DNA from: DASQBT01 sp963746955
Lineage (GTDB): Bacteria > Pseudomonadota > Gammaproteobacteria > Burkholderiales > Thiobacillaceae
Length of the DNA stretch: 64,000 bases
Direction of reading: 5' to 3'
NCBI GenBank assembly: GCA_963746955.1
Contig: CAVVDR010000004.1
Span: 248,001-312,000, forward strand
Part shown: one piece after another, positions 33,380 through 42,651 of the stretch
How the letters are laid out: each line of letters opens with the position of its first letter
Position numbering within the stretch: the first letter of the stretch is position 1
The notes under the pieces: model-generated
What the model was told of the DNA's origin: nothing
Seen by the model: the letters and a program-made list of their open reading frames with translations, nothing else
Database searches by the model: none
Program-made: the position numbers and the translations under genes

Positions 33380-35434
33380 ATGAAATTGATACATATTGTA
33401 TTGCTCGCAATGAGCCTGTGCTGGGCTGGTGCCGCCGTCGCAGCCAAGGATCCCCCGAGGGGCTGGATTACCCTGAACTTCGTCAATGCCGATATCGGCT
33501 CAGTGATCAAGGCGATGAGCGAAATGACCGGGCGAACCTTCGTGGTGGATCCCCGTGTCAAGGGTACCCTCAGCATTACTTCACCGCGACCCGTCAGCCC
33601 ATCAGTTGCGTATGACATTGTCCTGTCAGCGTTACGGATGCAGGGATACGCAGCGGTGCAGGTAAACCGCGTGGTGCGCATTATCCCGGAGGCGGATGCC
33701 AGGTTTTATGCGACCCCAACCATGGGCAAGTCCCGTGGTAACAGGGCGGGCGGAGAGATGATTACTCGCATCTTCAAGCTGCGGCACGAATCGGCCACCC
33801 AACTTATGGTTGCGCTGCGCCCTTTGGTCAGCACCAGCGGAGCGTTCAGTGCAGACGCGGACAACAACACCCTGGTCGTGACCGACTACGCCGACAACCT
33901 TTCCCGTCTGGAACAGATTGTCGCCAGCCTGGACATTCCCACTGCCGACGAACCGGTGTTGATCCCGCTCAAATACGCCTCCGCCGACGATATTTCTGCC
34001 CTCGTTTCAAGGGTATTCATGCCCACGGCGGGACAGGGGGGGAGTGCGAAATACGATCTCCTCCAGGTTGCGGTGGATAGTCGTTCCAACAGCCTGATCG
34101 TGCGCGGCCGCGACCGCAACCTGATCAGCAAGGTGCAAAATCTGGCCGCTACCCTGGACGTCCCCACACCGGTTGCGGGCAACGTGCATGTGCTCTACTT
34201 GAAGAATGCCGAGGCGGTAGAAGTGGCGAAGACACTGCGCAATATTTTGTCTGCGGATACGTCGGCCCTGTCCCAGACCGCCGGTGCCCTGTCCCCGACT
34301 GCCGGCACGCAGCCCCCGACGGCTTTGTCCGGCAAATCTTCCTCAAGCGCGGAGCTCGGACCGGGCATCATACAGGCGGACGCGGCCACCAATGCCTTGA
34401 TCATCACTGCGCCTGAAGCAATCTTCGCCAACCTCAAGGCAGTCGTAGAAAGACTGGATGTGCGCCGTGCCCAGGTTCTGGTGGAAGCCCTCATTGCCGA
34501 AGTATCCGCGGACAAGGCCGCAGAGTTCGGCATCCAATGGCTCGGTGCCACCAGCGCCAACAAGATCTCCAACGGGACCAAGATAGCCGGCGGGTTCGGC
34601 AACAGCAGCAGTTCCACCAATATCGGCATTGTCGCCAGCGCAGTCGCCAGCGGCGGCGCCAGCGGGGCAGTGGGCATCGTCAAGGGCTTCAGCCTTGCCC
34701 TATTCAAGAACCAGAGCCTGGGCGTCCTGGCCCACGCCCTGCAGACGCAGACCGGCGCTAACATTCTGTCCACCCCTACCCTGTTGACCCTGGACAACGA
34801 GGAAGCGAAGATTACCGTAGGCTCCAACGTGCCTTTTCAAACAGGCCAGTTCACCCTGACCGGCAGCGGCGGTACAGGCACCGCCTCTCCCTTCCAGACC
34901 ATCGAGCGCAAGGACGTGGGACTGATTCTGAAGGTGAAGCCGCAGATCAGCCAGGGGGGCACGGTGCGCTTGCAGATTTCGGAGGAGGTGTCCAAGCTGC
35001 AGCAGGCGACTGACCCCACCCTGGCCAGTACGGACAAACGTTCGCTGGATTCCACGGTGCTGGTGGACGATGGCCAGATTGTCGTGCTGGGCGGCCTCAT
35101 TGAGGACCAGATACAGGAAGGGGAAGACCGCGTACCGCTGCTGGGCGACATCCCCGGGCTGGGCAATCTGTTTCGCTACAAGACCCGCGAACATAAACGG
35201 ACCAACCTGATGATCTTCCTGCGTCCGGTGATTGTGCGCAATGCGGATGATGCCGCTGCGGTGACCAACCCGCGCTACGATTACATCATGGGAGCGCAAA
35301 AAGCGATGGCACCGCCCCACGACATCACGCTGTCCGATATGCCTACCCCTCTGCTTAGCGACGAATTGAAATGGGGGGGAGCGATCAGCCAACACCAGGA
35401 CAAGGCCCCGACCGTAACGCCCGTCAAACCTTGA
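33380..35434 (+). CDS. gspD: Type II secretion system secretin GspD
   Basis: A 684-residue outer-membrane secretin. A signal peptide (to about residue 22, GAAVAA) precedes N0-N3 domains (WITLNFVNADIGSVIKAMSE; ITRIFKLRHESATQLM; VLIPLKYASADDISALVSRV; VHVLYLKNAEAVEVAKTLR) and the C-terminal secretin core, with TPTLLTLDNEEAKITVGSNV and VLGGLIEDQIQEGEDRVPLL near 570-590. The N3 region carries a Thr/Pro/Ser-rich insertion at about 290-325. ATG 33380 was chosen for the GAGGGCGG site ahead of it and the neat signal peptide; an upstream ATG at 33368 overlaps the gspC stop. Forms the exit channel for secreted proteins. Confidence 0.96.
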   Translation: MKLIHIVLLAMSLCWAGAAVAAKDPPRGWITLNFVNADIGSVIKAMSEMTGRTFVVDPRVKGTLSITSPRPVSPSVAYDIVLSALRMQGYAAVQVNRVVRIIPEADARFYATPTMGKSRGNRAGGEMITRIFKLRHESATQLMVALRPLVSTSGAFSADADNNTLVVTDYADNLSRLEQIVASLDIPTADEPVLIPLKYASADDISALVSRVFMPTAGQGGSAKYDLLQVAVDSRSNSLIVRGRDRNLISKVQNLAATLDVPTPVAGNVHVLYLKNAEAVEVAKTLRNILSADTSALSQTAGALSPTAGTQPPTALSGKSSSSAELGPGIIQADAATNALIITAPEAIFANLKAVVERLDVRRAQVLVEALIAEVSADKAAEFGIQWLGATSANKISNGTKIAGGFGNSSSSTNIGIVASAVASGGASGAVGIVKGFSLALFKNQSLGVLAHALQTQTGANILSTPTLLTLDNEEAKITVGSNVPFQTGQFTLTGSGGTGTASPFQTIERKDVGLILKVKPQISQGGTVRLQISEEVSKLQQATDPTLASTDKRSLDSTVLVDDGQIVVLGGLIEDQIQEGEDRVPLLGDIPGLGNLFRYKTREHKRTNLMIFLRPVIVRNADDAAAVTNPRYDYIMGAQKAMAPPHDITLSDMPTPLLSDELKWGGAISQHQDKAPTVTPVKP

Positions 35435-36897
35435 AGCGTATTCCCTATTCATTTGCCCGCTCGGCCGGCGTGCTGGCCACCCCCGACCAGTTTGGCGGGC
35501 TTTCCGTCAAGGTTCGACCCAATACGCGTCCGGAGGCGCTGGCAGAATTGCGCCGCGAATTCGGTCTGCCCTTGTCGGTAAGCCTGCTGGCTGAAGATGA
35601 ATTCGAGGCGGCCCTGTCCGAGAGCTACTCCGACGGAGGAAATTCCAGTGGTCTTCTGGATGGACTGGGCGATGAGGCGGAACTATCCAGTCTGATGCAG
35701 GATAGCCGGCGCATTCAGGACCTGCTCGAAGCAGATGATGATGCGCCCATCATCAAGCTGATCAACATGGTATTCATGCAGGCGCTGCGGGAAGGGGCCT
35801 CGGACATTCATATTGAACCGTTCGAAAACCGTTCCCTGGTTCGTTTTAGGGTAGACGGAATCTTGCAGGATGTATTCGAACCCCCCCGTGCGCTGCACTC
35901 CGCGCTGGCTTCACGCATCAAGGTGATGGCAGATCTGGATATTGCCGAGAAACGCTTGCCTCATGATGGGCGCATCGCCATCCGGCTGGGCGGCCAAGCC
36001 ATCGACGTACGGGTATCCACCCTGCCCACGGGCCATGGAGAACGTGTGGTGCTTCGCCTGCTGGCCAAGGATGCCGAGTTTCTGCAACTGGATCGTTTGG
36101 GCATGAATGCGGAAGTTCTAAGGCAGATGGATCATCTGATCAACGAGCCGCATGGAATTCTGTTGGTCACCGGACCCACCGGCTCGGGCAAGACGACCAC
36201 TTTATATGCAGCGCTGTCGCGGCTGGACCATACCGAACTGAACATCATGACGGTGGAAGATCCGATCGAGTATGACCTGGACGGAGTGGGCCAGACTCAG
36301 GTCAATGCCCGTGTCGATATGAGTTTTGCACGCGCCCTGCGATCCATTCTGCGCCAGGACCCGGACGTCATCCTGGTGGGCGAAATCCGCGACCTGGAGA
36401 CGGCACAGATTGCGGTCCAGGCGAGTCTCACCGGTCATCTGGTCATCGCCACCCTGCATACCAACGACGCGGCCAGCGCGGTGACCCGGCTTGCCGACAT
36501 GGGGATCGAACCCTTTCTGCTGGGTTCCAGCCTGATCGGCGTCCTGGCCCAGCGCCTGGTGCGCAAACTGTGCCCACACTGCAAGACCGCCTACACACCC
36601 AGCGCTCAGGAATGGGCAGTACTGGATACCTCCAAACCCCCTGCCAAGGCCTACCTGGCCAAGGGCTGCGAGAAGTGCAATCAAACGGGTTACAGGGGCC
36701 GCACCGGACTGTATGAGCTCATGACCATCGATGAACCCTTACGCCGACTGATTCACGACAACGCGGGCGAGCATCTCATCCGCCACCACGCCGAGGCTCA
36801 AGGCATGCAGATTTTGCGGGAGGATGGTTTGCGCTGGGTACTGGCGGGCGACACCTCCATCGAGGAGGTATTAAGGGTGACCCGGGAAGCCGCATGA
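35431..36897 (+). CDS. gspE: Type II secretion system ATPase GspE
   Basis: A 488-residue cytoplasmic ATPase powering pseudopilus assembly. Motifs: Walker A GPTGSGKTTTLY (about 248-259), Asp box IMTVEDPIEYDLDGVGQ, Walker B and His-box LRQDPDVILVGEIRDLETAQ and GHLVIATLHTNDAASA, and the zinc-binding tetracysteine CPHC plus CEKC near 386-420. The most likely start is TTG 35431, which overlaps the gspD stop (TTGA) and yields MKRIPYSFARSAGVL; the open frame reaches back to 35371 within gspD. Confidence 0.96.
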   Translation: MKRIPYSFARSAGVLATPDQFGGLSVKVRPNTRPEALAELRREFGLPLSVSLLAEDEFEAALSESYSDGGNSSGLLDGLGDEAELSSLMQDSRRIQDLLEADDDAPIIKLINMVFMQALREGASDIHIEPFENRSLVRFRVDGILQDVFEPPRALHSALASRIKVMADLDIAEKRLPHDGRIAIRLGGQAIDVRVSTLPTGHGERVVLRLLAKDAEFLQLDRLGMNAEVLRQMDHLINEPHGILLVTGPTGSGKTTTLYAALSRLDHTELNIMTVEDPIEYDLDGVGQTQVNARVDMSFARALRSILRQDPDVILVGEIRDLETAQIAVQASLTGHLVIATLHTNDAASAVTRLADMGIEPFLLGSSLIGVLAQRLVRKLCPHCKTAYTPSAQEWAVLDTSKPPAKAYLAKGCEKCNQTGYRGRTGLYELMTIDEPLRRLIHDNAGEHLIRHHAEAQGMQILREDGLRWVLAGDTSIEEVLRVTREAA

Positions 36898-38096
36898 CAG
36901 CCTGGCGCTATGTGGCGGTGGACGCCCAGGGCACGCGCCACCGCGGCGAACTGGAGGCGGACCATCCCCGTGCAGTCCGAGCCCAGCTACGCGAACGGGG
37001 ATTGCTGACCGAAGAGGTCAAGCCGCGCGATGCGCCCTCCCAGGGCGGAACAGGCGGCAGGCGGGTACCGGCATTGGCCCTGGCCCTGTTCTCCCGTCAG
37101 TTCGCGACCCTGCTGGTTGCGGGCCTGAGCATAGAACGCGCCCTTGCTGCCCTGGTCGAACAACAGGACGAGGACCGGGTGCGCGCGGTGCTGAACAGCG
37201 TGCATCAGGATGTCCTCGCTGGTCACGGGTTGGGGCAAACACTGGCGCGCCATACCCGCGCCTTTCCCCGCTACTACGGGGCCATCGTCCAGGCCGGCGA
37301 AGAGGCGGGTGCCCTTCCGCAGGTGATGGAGCGGCTCGCCTCCTATCTGGAGCGGGGCCAGGCCTTGCGCCAGAAGGTGGGGGTCGCGCTTATTTATCCC
37401 GCCATCGTCACCGTGGTGGCGTGCCTGATAGTGGGGGTGCTTCTGACCTACGTTGTTCCCCAGGTGGTGGCAGTATTCGAACAGTCTCGGCAGTCGCTGC
37501 CCTGGCTGACCCGTGCCATGATCACGATCTCCGATCTCGCCCGCGCAACCTGGTGGTTAGCGCTGATCCTGCTTGCGGTCGGAGCGATCATAGCCCGTTA
37601 TCTATTGACCATAGCTGAGGTACGCGAGCGTTGGCATCATTTCCTGCTGCGCCTGCCCGTCATTGGCCGTCTGCGAACCGGACTGGCCAGCGCGCGATTC
37701 GCCAACACCCTGGCCGTTCTGGTGGGCAGTGGCGTGCCCATCGTCAATGCGCTTGGGCATGCCGGCGCGGCCCTGGACGACGAAGTGTTTCGCCGCGCCA
37801 CGGCAGAGGCCGCAACCCGTGTAAGGGAAGGACAGAACATCAGCCGTGCGCTGAAACAGAGCGGCGTCTTCCCGGGCATGCTGGTGCATCTGGTTGCAAG
37901 CGGCGAAGCAAGTGGTGAACTGGCCCGCGTGCTGGAGCAGGCCGCGCGCCAGCAGGAACTTGCGGTGGAGACCCGCATGTCTGCGTTGACCGCCATGCTG
38001 GAACCCCTGCTTATCCTGGTTATGGGGGGTGTGGTGCTGGTGATCGTGCTGGCCATCATGCAGCCCATTATTGACATGAATCGACTGGTGCACTGA
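36894..38096 (+). CDS. gspF: Type II secretion system inner-membrane protein GspF
   Basis: A 400-residue polytopic platform protein with the duplicated T2SSF domain: first repeat about 70-195 (LFSRQFATLLVAGLSIERAL) and second about 270-395 (ARFANTLAVLVGSGVPIVNA). Three transmembrane helices are visible, around 168-190 (IVTVVACLIVGVLLTYVV), 218-240 and 370-392 (LILVMGGVVLVIVLAIMQP). Its ATG overlaps the gspE stop by 4 bp. Confidence 0.95.
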   Translation: MTAWRYVAVDAQGTRHRGELEADHPRAVRAQLRERGLLTEEVKPRDAPSQGGTGGRRVPALALALFSRQFATLLVAGLSIERALAALVEQQDEDRVRAVLNSVHQDVLAGHGLGQTLARHTRAFPRYYGAIVQAGEEAGALPQVMERLASYLERGQALRQKVGVALIYPAIVTVVACLIVGVLLTYVVPQVVAVFEQSRQSLPWLTRAMITISDLARATWWLALILLAVGAIIARYLLTIAEVRERWHHFLLRLPVIGRLRTGLASARFANTLAVLVGSGVPIVNALGHAGAALDDEVFRRATAEAATRVREGQNISRALKQSGVFPGMLVHLVASGEASGELARVLEQAARQQELAVETRMSALTAMLEPLLILVMGGVVLVIVLAIMQPIIDMNRLVH

Positions 38097-38120
38097 GCAC
38101 CTCGCAACAAAGAGGTTGTT

Positions 38121-38540
38121 ATGCGAAGCAAAGGCTTTACCCTCATCGAACTGATGGTTGTTTTGGTCATCCTGGGCGTTCTGGCCGCAATGATCGCGCC
38201 CAAGATCATGGACCGTCCGGATGAAGCGCGCATCGTCGCCGCCAGGCAGGACATCGCCACCCTGGTTCAGGCTCTGAAGATGTACCGGCTGGATAACATA
38301 CGTTATCCGAGCACGGAGCAGGGTCTGCAGGCGCTGGTCACCAAGCCGGCCATCGACCCCATCCCGGAAAACTGGAAATCCGGCGGCTATCTGGAGAAAC
38401 TGCCCAAGGATCCCTGGGGCAATGCCTACGTCTATCTCAACCCCGGCCGCCACGGCGATATAGACGTCATCAGTCTGGGGGCGGACGGCCAAACCGGGGG
38501 AGAAGGCAAGGATGCGGACATTGGCTCCTGGATGCTGTAG
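38121..38540 (+). CDS. gspG: Type II secretion system major pseudopilin GspG
   Basis: A 139-residue major pseudopilin. The leader MRSKG is cleaved before FTLIELMVVLVILGVLAAMI, with Glu5 present. The C-terminal half has the GspG calcium-site region and motif YLEKLPKDPWGNAYVYLNPG and ends DIGSWML. The last 29 bp overlap gspH. Confidence 0.97.
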   Translation: MRSKGFTLIELMVVLVILGVLAAMIAPKIMDRPDEARIVAARQDIATLVQALKMYRLDNIRYPSTEQGLQALVTKPAIDPIPENWKSGGYLEKLPKDPWGNAYVYLNPGRHGDIDVISLGADGQTGGEGKDADIGSWML

Positions 38541-39033
38541 GCGCTGCCGACGCCAGGCCGGGGGTTTCACCCTGATCGAGTTATTGGTGGTGATGGTAAT
38601 CATCTCGGTGGGTATTTCTGTGGCAGTAATCGCGCTGCGCCCCGACAACCGCGGGGTTGTTCGCGCGGAGGGCGACCGCTTGGCCGCTCTGCTTGGTTTG
38701 GCTAGCGAAGAATCGGGGATCAATGGCATGCCCCTGGCCTGGATAGGCAACGAGAACGGTTATGAATTCCAGGCAAGGGAACTTACCGATCAGGGACCGG
38801 ATTGGACCCTGGTCAGGGGCGATGATCTGCTGCATCCCCGCCAATTGCCGACCGGTGCGTACATTCGCAGCATCCAGGTGGACGGACAGCCGCTTGAGTT
38901 CGGTCAGCGGATACAACTGGGCGATCAGGGTACGCACGATGTTTCTGTTGAAATTGCCTTGGGCGAGGACCGCGTCAAGATTACCGGCAAGGCCGGCCAC
39001 TTTCAGTCGTCTGCGCTGGGGGATGGCACGTGA
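38512..39033 (+). CDS. gspH: Type II secretion system minor pseudopilin GspH
   Basis: A 173-residue minor pseudopilin. A basic, Cys-rich leader (MRTLAPGCCRRCRRQAGG) is followed by the N-methylation helix FTLIELLVVMVIISVGISVA. The globular part (SGINGMPLAWIGNENGYEF, DWTLVRGDDLL) is GspH-like. ATG 38512 lies within the end of gspG; no alternative ATG precedes the prepilin motif. Confidence 0.92.
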   Translation: MRTLAPGCCRRCRRQAGGFTLIELLVVMVIISVGISVAVIALRPDNRGVVRAEGDRLAALLGLASEESGINGMPLAWIGNENGYEFQARELTDQGPDWTLVRGDDLLHPRQLPTGAYIRSIQVDGQPLEFGQRIQLGDQGTHDVSVEIALGEDRVKITGKAGHFQSSALGDGT

Positions 39034-39401
39034 CAGGACCCGCACGTGGTTTCACCCTGCTCGAGATGCTCGTTGCCCTGGCTATTGTCGCGATTGGCCT
39101 CACCGCGGCTTTGCGCGCCTCGGGCGTAGGCATCGAAGGAGTGGGTGAATACCGCAACCACATGCTGGCCCTCTGGCTGGCGCAGAACATCGTGACGGAA
39201 CGCATTGCCCGGGAGGACTGGCCTGCGCCCGACACCACCACATCGGAACAGGAGTTTGCCAACCATCGATTCGTGGTTCGCCAGGAAGTCAAGGCCACAC
39301 CCAATCCACGCTTCGAGCGCCTCGACGTAATGATTGCCGACCACGAGGAGCCAAGTAGAACGCTGCAGCACAGCGTAGTGTTTCTGACTTTGCCCCAATG
39401 A
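39030..39401 (+). CDS. gspI: Type II secretion system minor pseudopilin GspI
   Basis: A 123-residue minor pseudopilin with short leader MTGPARG before FTLLEMLVALAIVAIGLTA, followed by the family-typical LWLAQNIVTERIARED. It starts at GTG 39030, overlapping the gspH TGA by 4 bp. Confidence 0.94.
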   Translation: MTGPARGFTLLEMLVALAIVAIGLTAALRASGVGIEGVGEYRNHMLALWLAQNIVTERIAREDWPAPDTTTSEQEFANHRFVVRQEVKATPNPRFERLDVMIADHEEPSRTLQHSVVFLTLPQ

Positions 39402-39967
39402 CCAATGCTCGTGGATTCACTCTCATGGAAGTGTTGGTAGCCATGGTATTGCTAAGCCTGTTTGCGGTGGTCGCCTATCGCGCTCTGGATGCCGTGCTCA
39501 ATGCCCAGAAGCACGCCACCGCAAAAATGGACAACCTGAATGAACTGGCCGCTGCCTTTGCGCTAATGACTGCAGATCTAGCCAACGCCACGACACGCGT
39601 CGATCCGTTGGATCCAACCGGCGGCGGATTCCACACCTTGATTGCCCAGGATGGCGCAACGCAATTCGACTTTGTGCGCCTGCTCCCCGATGATGCGGAT
39701 CAGGGCGCGCAGAAGATCTCTTACCGATGCGCGGGCGAAACCTTGAGTCGCCTGGTCTGGCCCGACATCAACAACCCTGCAAATGCACCGACGGAAGTCA
39801 CTCTGCTCAACGGATTGCGTTCGTGCACATTCAAGTACCTGGGCGCGGGAGGGCAGTGGCTGACCGGATGGCCGGCGCAAACACGAAACCCGTTTCCTCG
39901 CGCCGTCGAACTTACAATTGCCGAAGCTGATGGCACGCCTATCCGACGCGTGGTGGGTGTGCAATGA
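39398..39967 (+). CDS. gspJ: Type II secretion system minor pseudopilin GspJ
   Basis: A 189-residue minor pseudopilin. Leader MTNARG precedes FTLMEVLVAMVLLSLFAVVA; the globular domain has AAAFALMTADLANATTR and a C-terminal AVELTIAEADGTPIRRVVGV. Its ATG overlaps the gspI stop by 4 bp. The following gene gspK has a problematic start 90 bp downstream. Confidence 0.94.
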   Translation: MTNARGFTLMEVLVAMVLLSLFAVVAYRALDAVLNAQKHATAKMDNLNELAAAFALMTADLANATTRVDPLDPTGGGFHTLIAQDGATQFDFVRLLPDDADQGAQKISYRCAGETLSRLVWPDINNPANAPTEVTLLNGLRSCTFKYLGAGGQWLTGWPAQTRNPFPRAVELTIAEADGTPIRRVVGVQ

Positions 39968-40059
39968 TCCTTTTTCGAGAATGGTGAGTCCATCGCTTAT
40001 GGTACGCAAACGTATGACTTACCCAACAGGCTCAGACCTTTACCGCAAGGCAGCGTGGC

Positions 40060-40953
40060 GTGGCTGTGCTGGTTGCCATGCTGGTGGTCGCGATTGCGGC
40101 CCTGGCAGCCAGCAGTTTCATGTTCCGCTCGCAGGTGGAATGGCGCCGCATGGAAAATCTGACCCGCGCGGACCAGGCCCACTGGGTTTTGCGCGCAGCG
40201 GAACAATGGGGCGCCTCAGTACTTCTGGAAGATACGCTCCACAGCAGTGTGGATTACCTCGGAGAAGTCTGGGCAACCCGGTTGCCGCCCGTGGAGGCCG
40301 AGGGCTACCGGGTGTCGGGCGGGATGGAGGACGAACAGGCGCGTTACAACCTTAACAATCTGGCCTTGAATGGCCAAGTCGACAACATGCAACTGGCGAT
40401 CTTCATTCGCCTCCTGAATATCCTGCACCTGCCGCAAGACCTTGCCTATGCGGTTGCCGATTGGGAGGATGCGGACGATACGCCATTGAACCCGAGCAGC
40501 GCCGAGTCAGCCTATTACGAGGGCCTTTCGACGCCTTACCGGGCTGCCAACCATTCCCTGCTCAACGTAAATGAACTGCTGCGCGTGAAGGGTTTCGACC
40601 GCAACGTCCTCTCGGTATTGCGTCCCTATGTATGCGCTCTGCCGACGCGCACGCCGATCAACGTCAATACCGCAAGTCCTGAGGTCCTGGCCGCGCTGGT
40701 TGAGGGTTTGAGCTCGCAGCAGGCCTACGCAATGGTGGCGAGGCGGGAGCGCACCTACTACCGCAATTCCCAGGATTTTCAACTGGCCTTGCCCGAAGGG
40801 ATGACTGCACAGGAAGATATGATTTCGGTGTCAAGCCAGTATTTTCTGGTGCAGGCGCGGGTCCGAAATGAACGCCTGGCTATCGGCAACCAGGCTTTGT
40901 ATCGTCGGGAAGGACCGGTCATGCCAAAACTTGTCTGGAGGGCTGAGCTATGA
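40060..40953 (+). CDS. gspK: Type II secretion system minor pseudopilin GspK (start disrupted)
   Basis: GspK caps the pseudopilus. The 297-codon frame contains the membrane helix VAVLVAMLVVAIAALAAS, GMEDEQARYNLNNLAL, the Asp-rich VADWEDADDTPLNPSSAESAY and the helix-hairpin-helix-like TPINVNTASPEVLAALV, so the body is intact. The only in-frame start is GTG 40060, exactly at the residue that should follow prepilin cleavage. In-frame codons just upstream read RQRG, an ideal cleavage site, but a stop lies at 40015 with no start codon between. The leader sits in another frame from ATG 39999; removing one base near 40046-40050 would join them. Likely a frameshift or sequence error. Confidence 0.85.
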   Translation: MAVLVAMLVVAIAALAASSFMFRSQVEWRRMENLTRADQAHWVLRAAEQWGASVLLEDTLHSSVDYLGEVWATRLPPVEAEGYRVSGGMEDEQARYNLNNLALNGQVDNMQLAIFIRLLNILHLPQDLAYAVADWEDADDTPLNPSSAESAYYEGLSTPYRAANHSLLNVNELLRVKGFDRNVLSVLRPYVCALPTRTPINVNTASPEVLAALVEGLSSQQAYAMVARRERTYYRNSQDFQLALPEGMTAQEDMISVSSQYFLVQARVRNERLAIGNQALYRREGPVMPKLVWRAEL

Positions 40954-42161
40954 GCGAACTCCGCCTTTATTTGCGGCGCGACGCCTTTCTGGAAGGAACG
41001 ACCTGCGCCTGGGCACTGCTGAATGATCAAGGTCAACTTCAAAGCAGCGGCAACCAGCTGGTGGATCTGCCCCGATCACGACGCTGCCACCTCGTTCTCG
41101 CCAGCGACCTTGTGCTCACCGTCAAGGCAACCCTGCCGGATCTGCCCGAGCGCCGACTGGCGCCCTTGCTGCCTGCCGCCGCCGAGGCGGCGACCCTGAC
41201 CGAAGCTGATGCGATCCACGCCGTGGTGATGGACCGCATCAAAGGAGGTGAGGCGATCCTGGCGGTCATGGACGAAGCCTGGCTGACTCGTGTGCTTGCA
41301 AAACTTGCCGGACTGGGCTTGTATCCCGATAGCGCCCAGCCCGAATATCTGCTTCTGCCCTGGAGCGAGGAAAGCTGGTCAGTGGGCTGGCGAAACAACA
41401 ATTCAGTGGCACGATTCGGCAGGTGCGAGGGGATGTCTCTGGACGATGGCGAGCCACCGGTCGGCCTGATCCTGGCCCTCGCCCAACGCGGACGCCCTAA
41501 TGCGCTAAGAGTCTTCGTGGCCGAAAGCGTCGGATTACCCGACTGGGATCGCTGGCACGCCGGCCTCGAAATGCAGGCCGAGGCTGCGGGTTCCTGGGAT
41601 TGGCGAACCGCCCCGTGGCCGGAACTGCCCAACCTGTTGCAAGGCAGACATGCCCCCGGCCTCAAGCGCGTGGACTGGACACGGCTGGCACGCCCAGCGG
41701 CTTGGGGGGTGACCGCCCTGGCAGCCATCCAGTTGGTCGGCGTCAGCCTGGATTGGGCGATGCTGGCAAGGGAAGATGCCAGCGTTCGGCACGAAATGCA
41801 TGTGCTGGCGGAGCAGGCGCTGCCTGCCAATTCAGCCATCGTCGACCCGCCCTGGCAGGTCAAAGAACGACTCCAGTCCCTGCAGACCGTCACCGGTAAT
41901 CCTTCGCCCGACGCCCTGATTGGCCTGCTGGACCGGCTCAGCCAGGCCTGGCCCGTCGTTGGCAACGCCCGGGTTCAGACCTTGAATTACGAGGGCGGTG
42001 CGCTCAGCGCGACATTGACCGAGGTAGACAGCGCCCGGCTCGACCAGTTGAAAGCGGTGGCCGCAGCACTGGGTCTGACGCTCAGCTCGTATGAAGACAA
42101 GGATAAGGGCGTTCACCTTAGCATCAGATCTGTCGAGAAGGAGCGCCGACATGCCCAATGA
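40950..42161 (+). CDS. gspL: Type II secretion system protein GspL
   Basis: A 403-residue bitopic protein linking GspE to the membrane. The cytoplasmic actin-like domain covers about 1-240 (LASDLVLTVKATLPDLPERR, YLLLPWSEESWSVGWR), a transmembrane helix lies near 250-268 (AAWGVTALAAIQLVGVSL), and a small ferredoxin-like periplasmic domain closes (PDALIGLLDRLSQAWPVVG). Its ATG overlaps the gspK stop by 4 bp. Confidence 0.93.
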   Translation: MSELRLYLRRDAFLEGTTCAWALLNDQGQLQSSGNQLVDLPRSRRCHLVLASDLVLTVKATLPDLPERRLAPLLPAAAEAATLTEADAIHAVVMDRIKGGEAILAVMDEAWLTRVLAKLAGLGLYPDSAQPEYLLLPWSEESWSVGWRNNNSVARFGRCEGMSLDDGEPPVGLILALAQRGRPNALRVFVAESVGLPDWDRWHAGLEMQAEAAGSWDWRTAPWPELPNLLQGRHAPGLKRVDWTRLARPAAWGVTALAAIQLVGVSLDWAMLAREDASVRHEMHVLAEQALPANSAIVDPPWQVKERLQSLQTVTGNPSPDALIGLLDRLSQAWPVVGNARVQTLNYEGGALSATLTEVDSARLDQLKAVAAALGLTLSSYEDKDKGVHLSIRSVEKERRHAQ

Positions 42162-42651
42162 ATGGCTGGCGCGCACGCGTGGCTATCTGGCCGGGCGAAG
42201 CGCGAGAGAACGAATGGTTCTCTATGCGGGAGGCGTCGTCCTGCTTGTTCTTCTCGGTTACGGCTTCTTGTATCAACCTCTGGCCGCGGCAAGGACGAAG
42301 CTGGCGAAACGCCTGCCTGCCGAACGTGCCGAACTGCGGCTGATGCGGGTGCAGGCAGGAGAAATCCAGCGCCTTCGAACAAGCGCCGACAACTCCGGCA
42401 AGGGCGGCCTGGAACAGCGGATAAAGTCATCCGCCGCGGCTTTTAACCTTGGTGAGAGTTTCACCCAGTTTGTCGCCCTGGCGGACAATCAAATCCAACT
42501 CAGCACCCAACCGATCGCGACCAACACCTGGATTGATTGGCTGGCTGATCTGGAGCGGCACGGGATCATCGTCGCGCGTTGTCACATCACCGCCAGCGAA
42601 GAATCAGGTTTGGCCAAGCTCGACCTGACGCTGACGAGGTACGGTCAATGA
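42151..42651 (+). CDS. gspM: Type II secretion system protein GspM
   Basis: A 166-residue bitopic partner of GspL: a short cytoplasmic segment, one transmembrane helix (MVLYAGGVVLLVLLGYGFLY, about 22-41), a coiled-coil-like stretch (LAAARTKLAKRLPAERAELR) and a small periplasmic domain ending WLADLERHGIIVARCHITA. ATG 42151 has GAGAAGGAG upstream and overlaps gspL by 11 bp; the frame is open further upstream inside gspL. Confidence 0.93.
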   Translation: MPNEWLARTRGYLAGRSARERMVLYAGGVVLLVLLGYGFLYQPLAAARTKLAKRLPAERAELRLMRVQAGEIQRLRTSADNSGKGGLEQRIKSSAAAFNLGESFTQFVALADNQIQLSTQPIATNTWIDWLADLERHGIIVARCHITASEESGLAKLDLTLTRYGQ

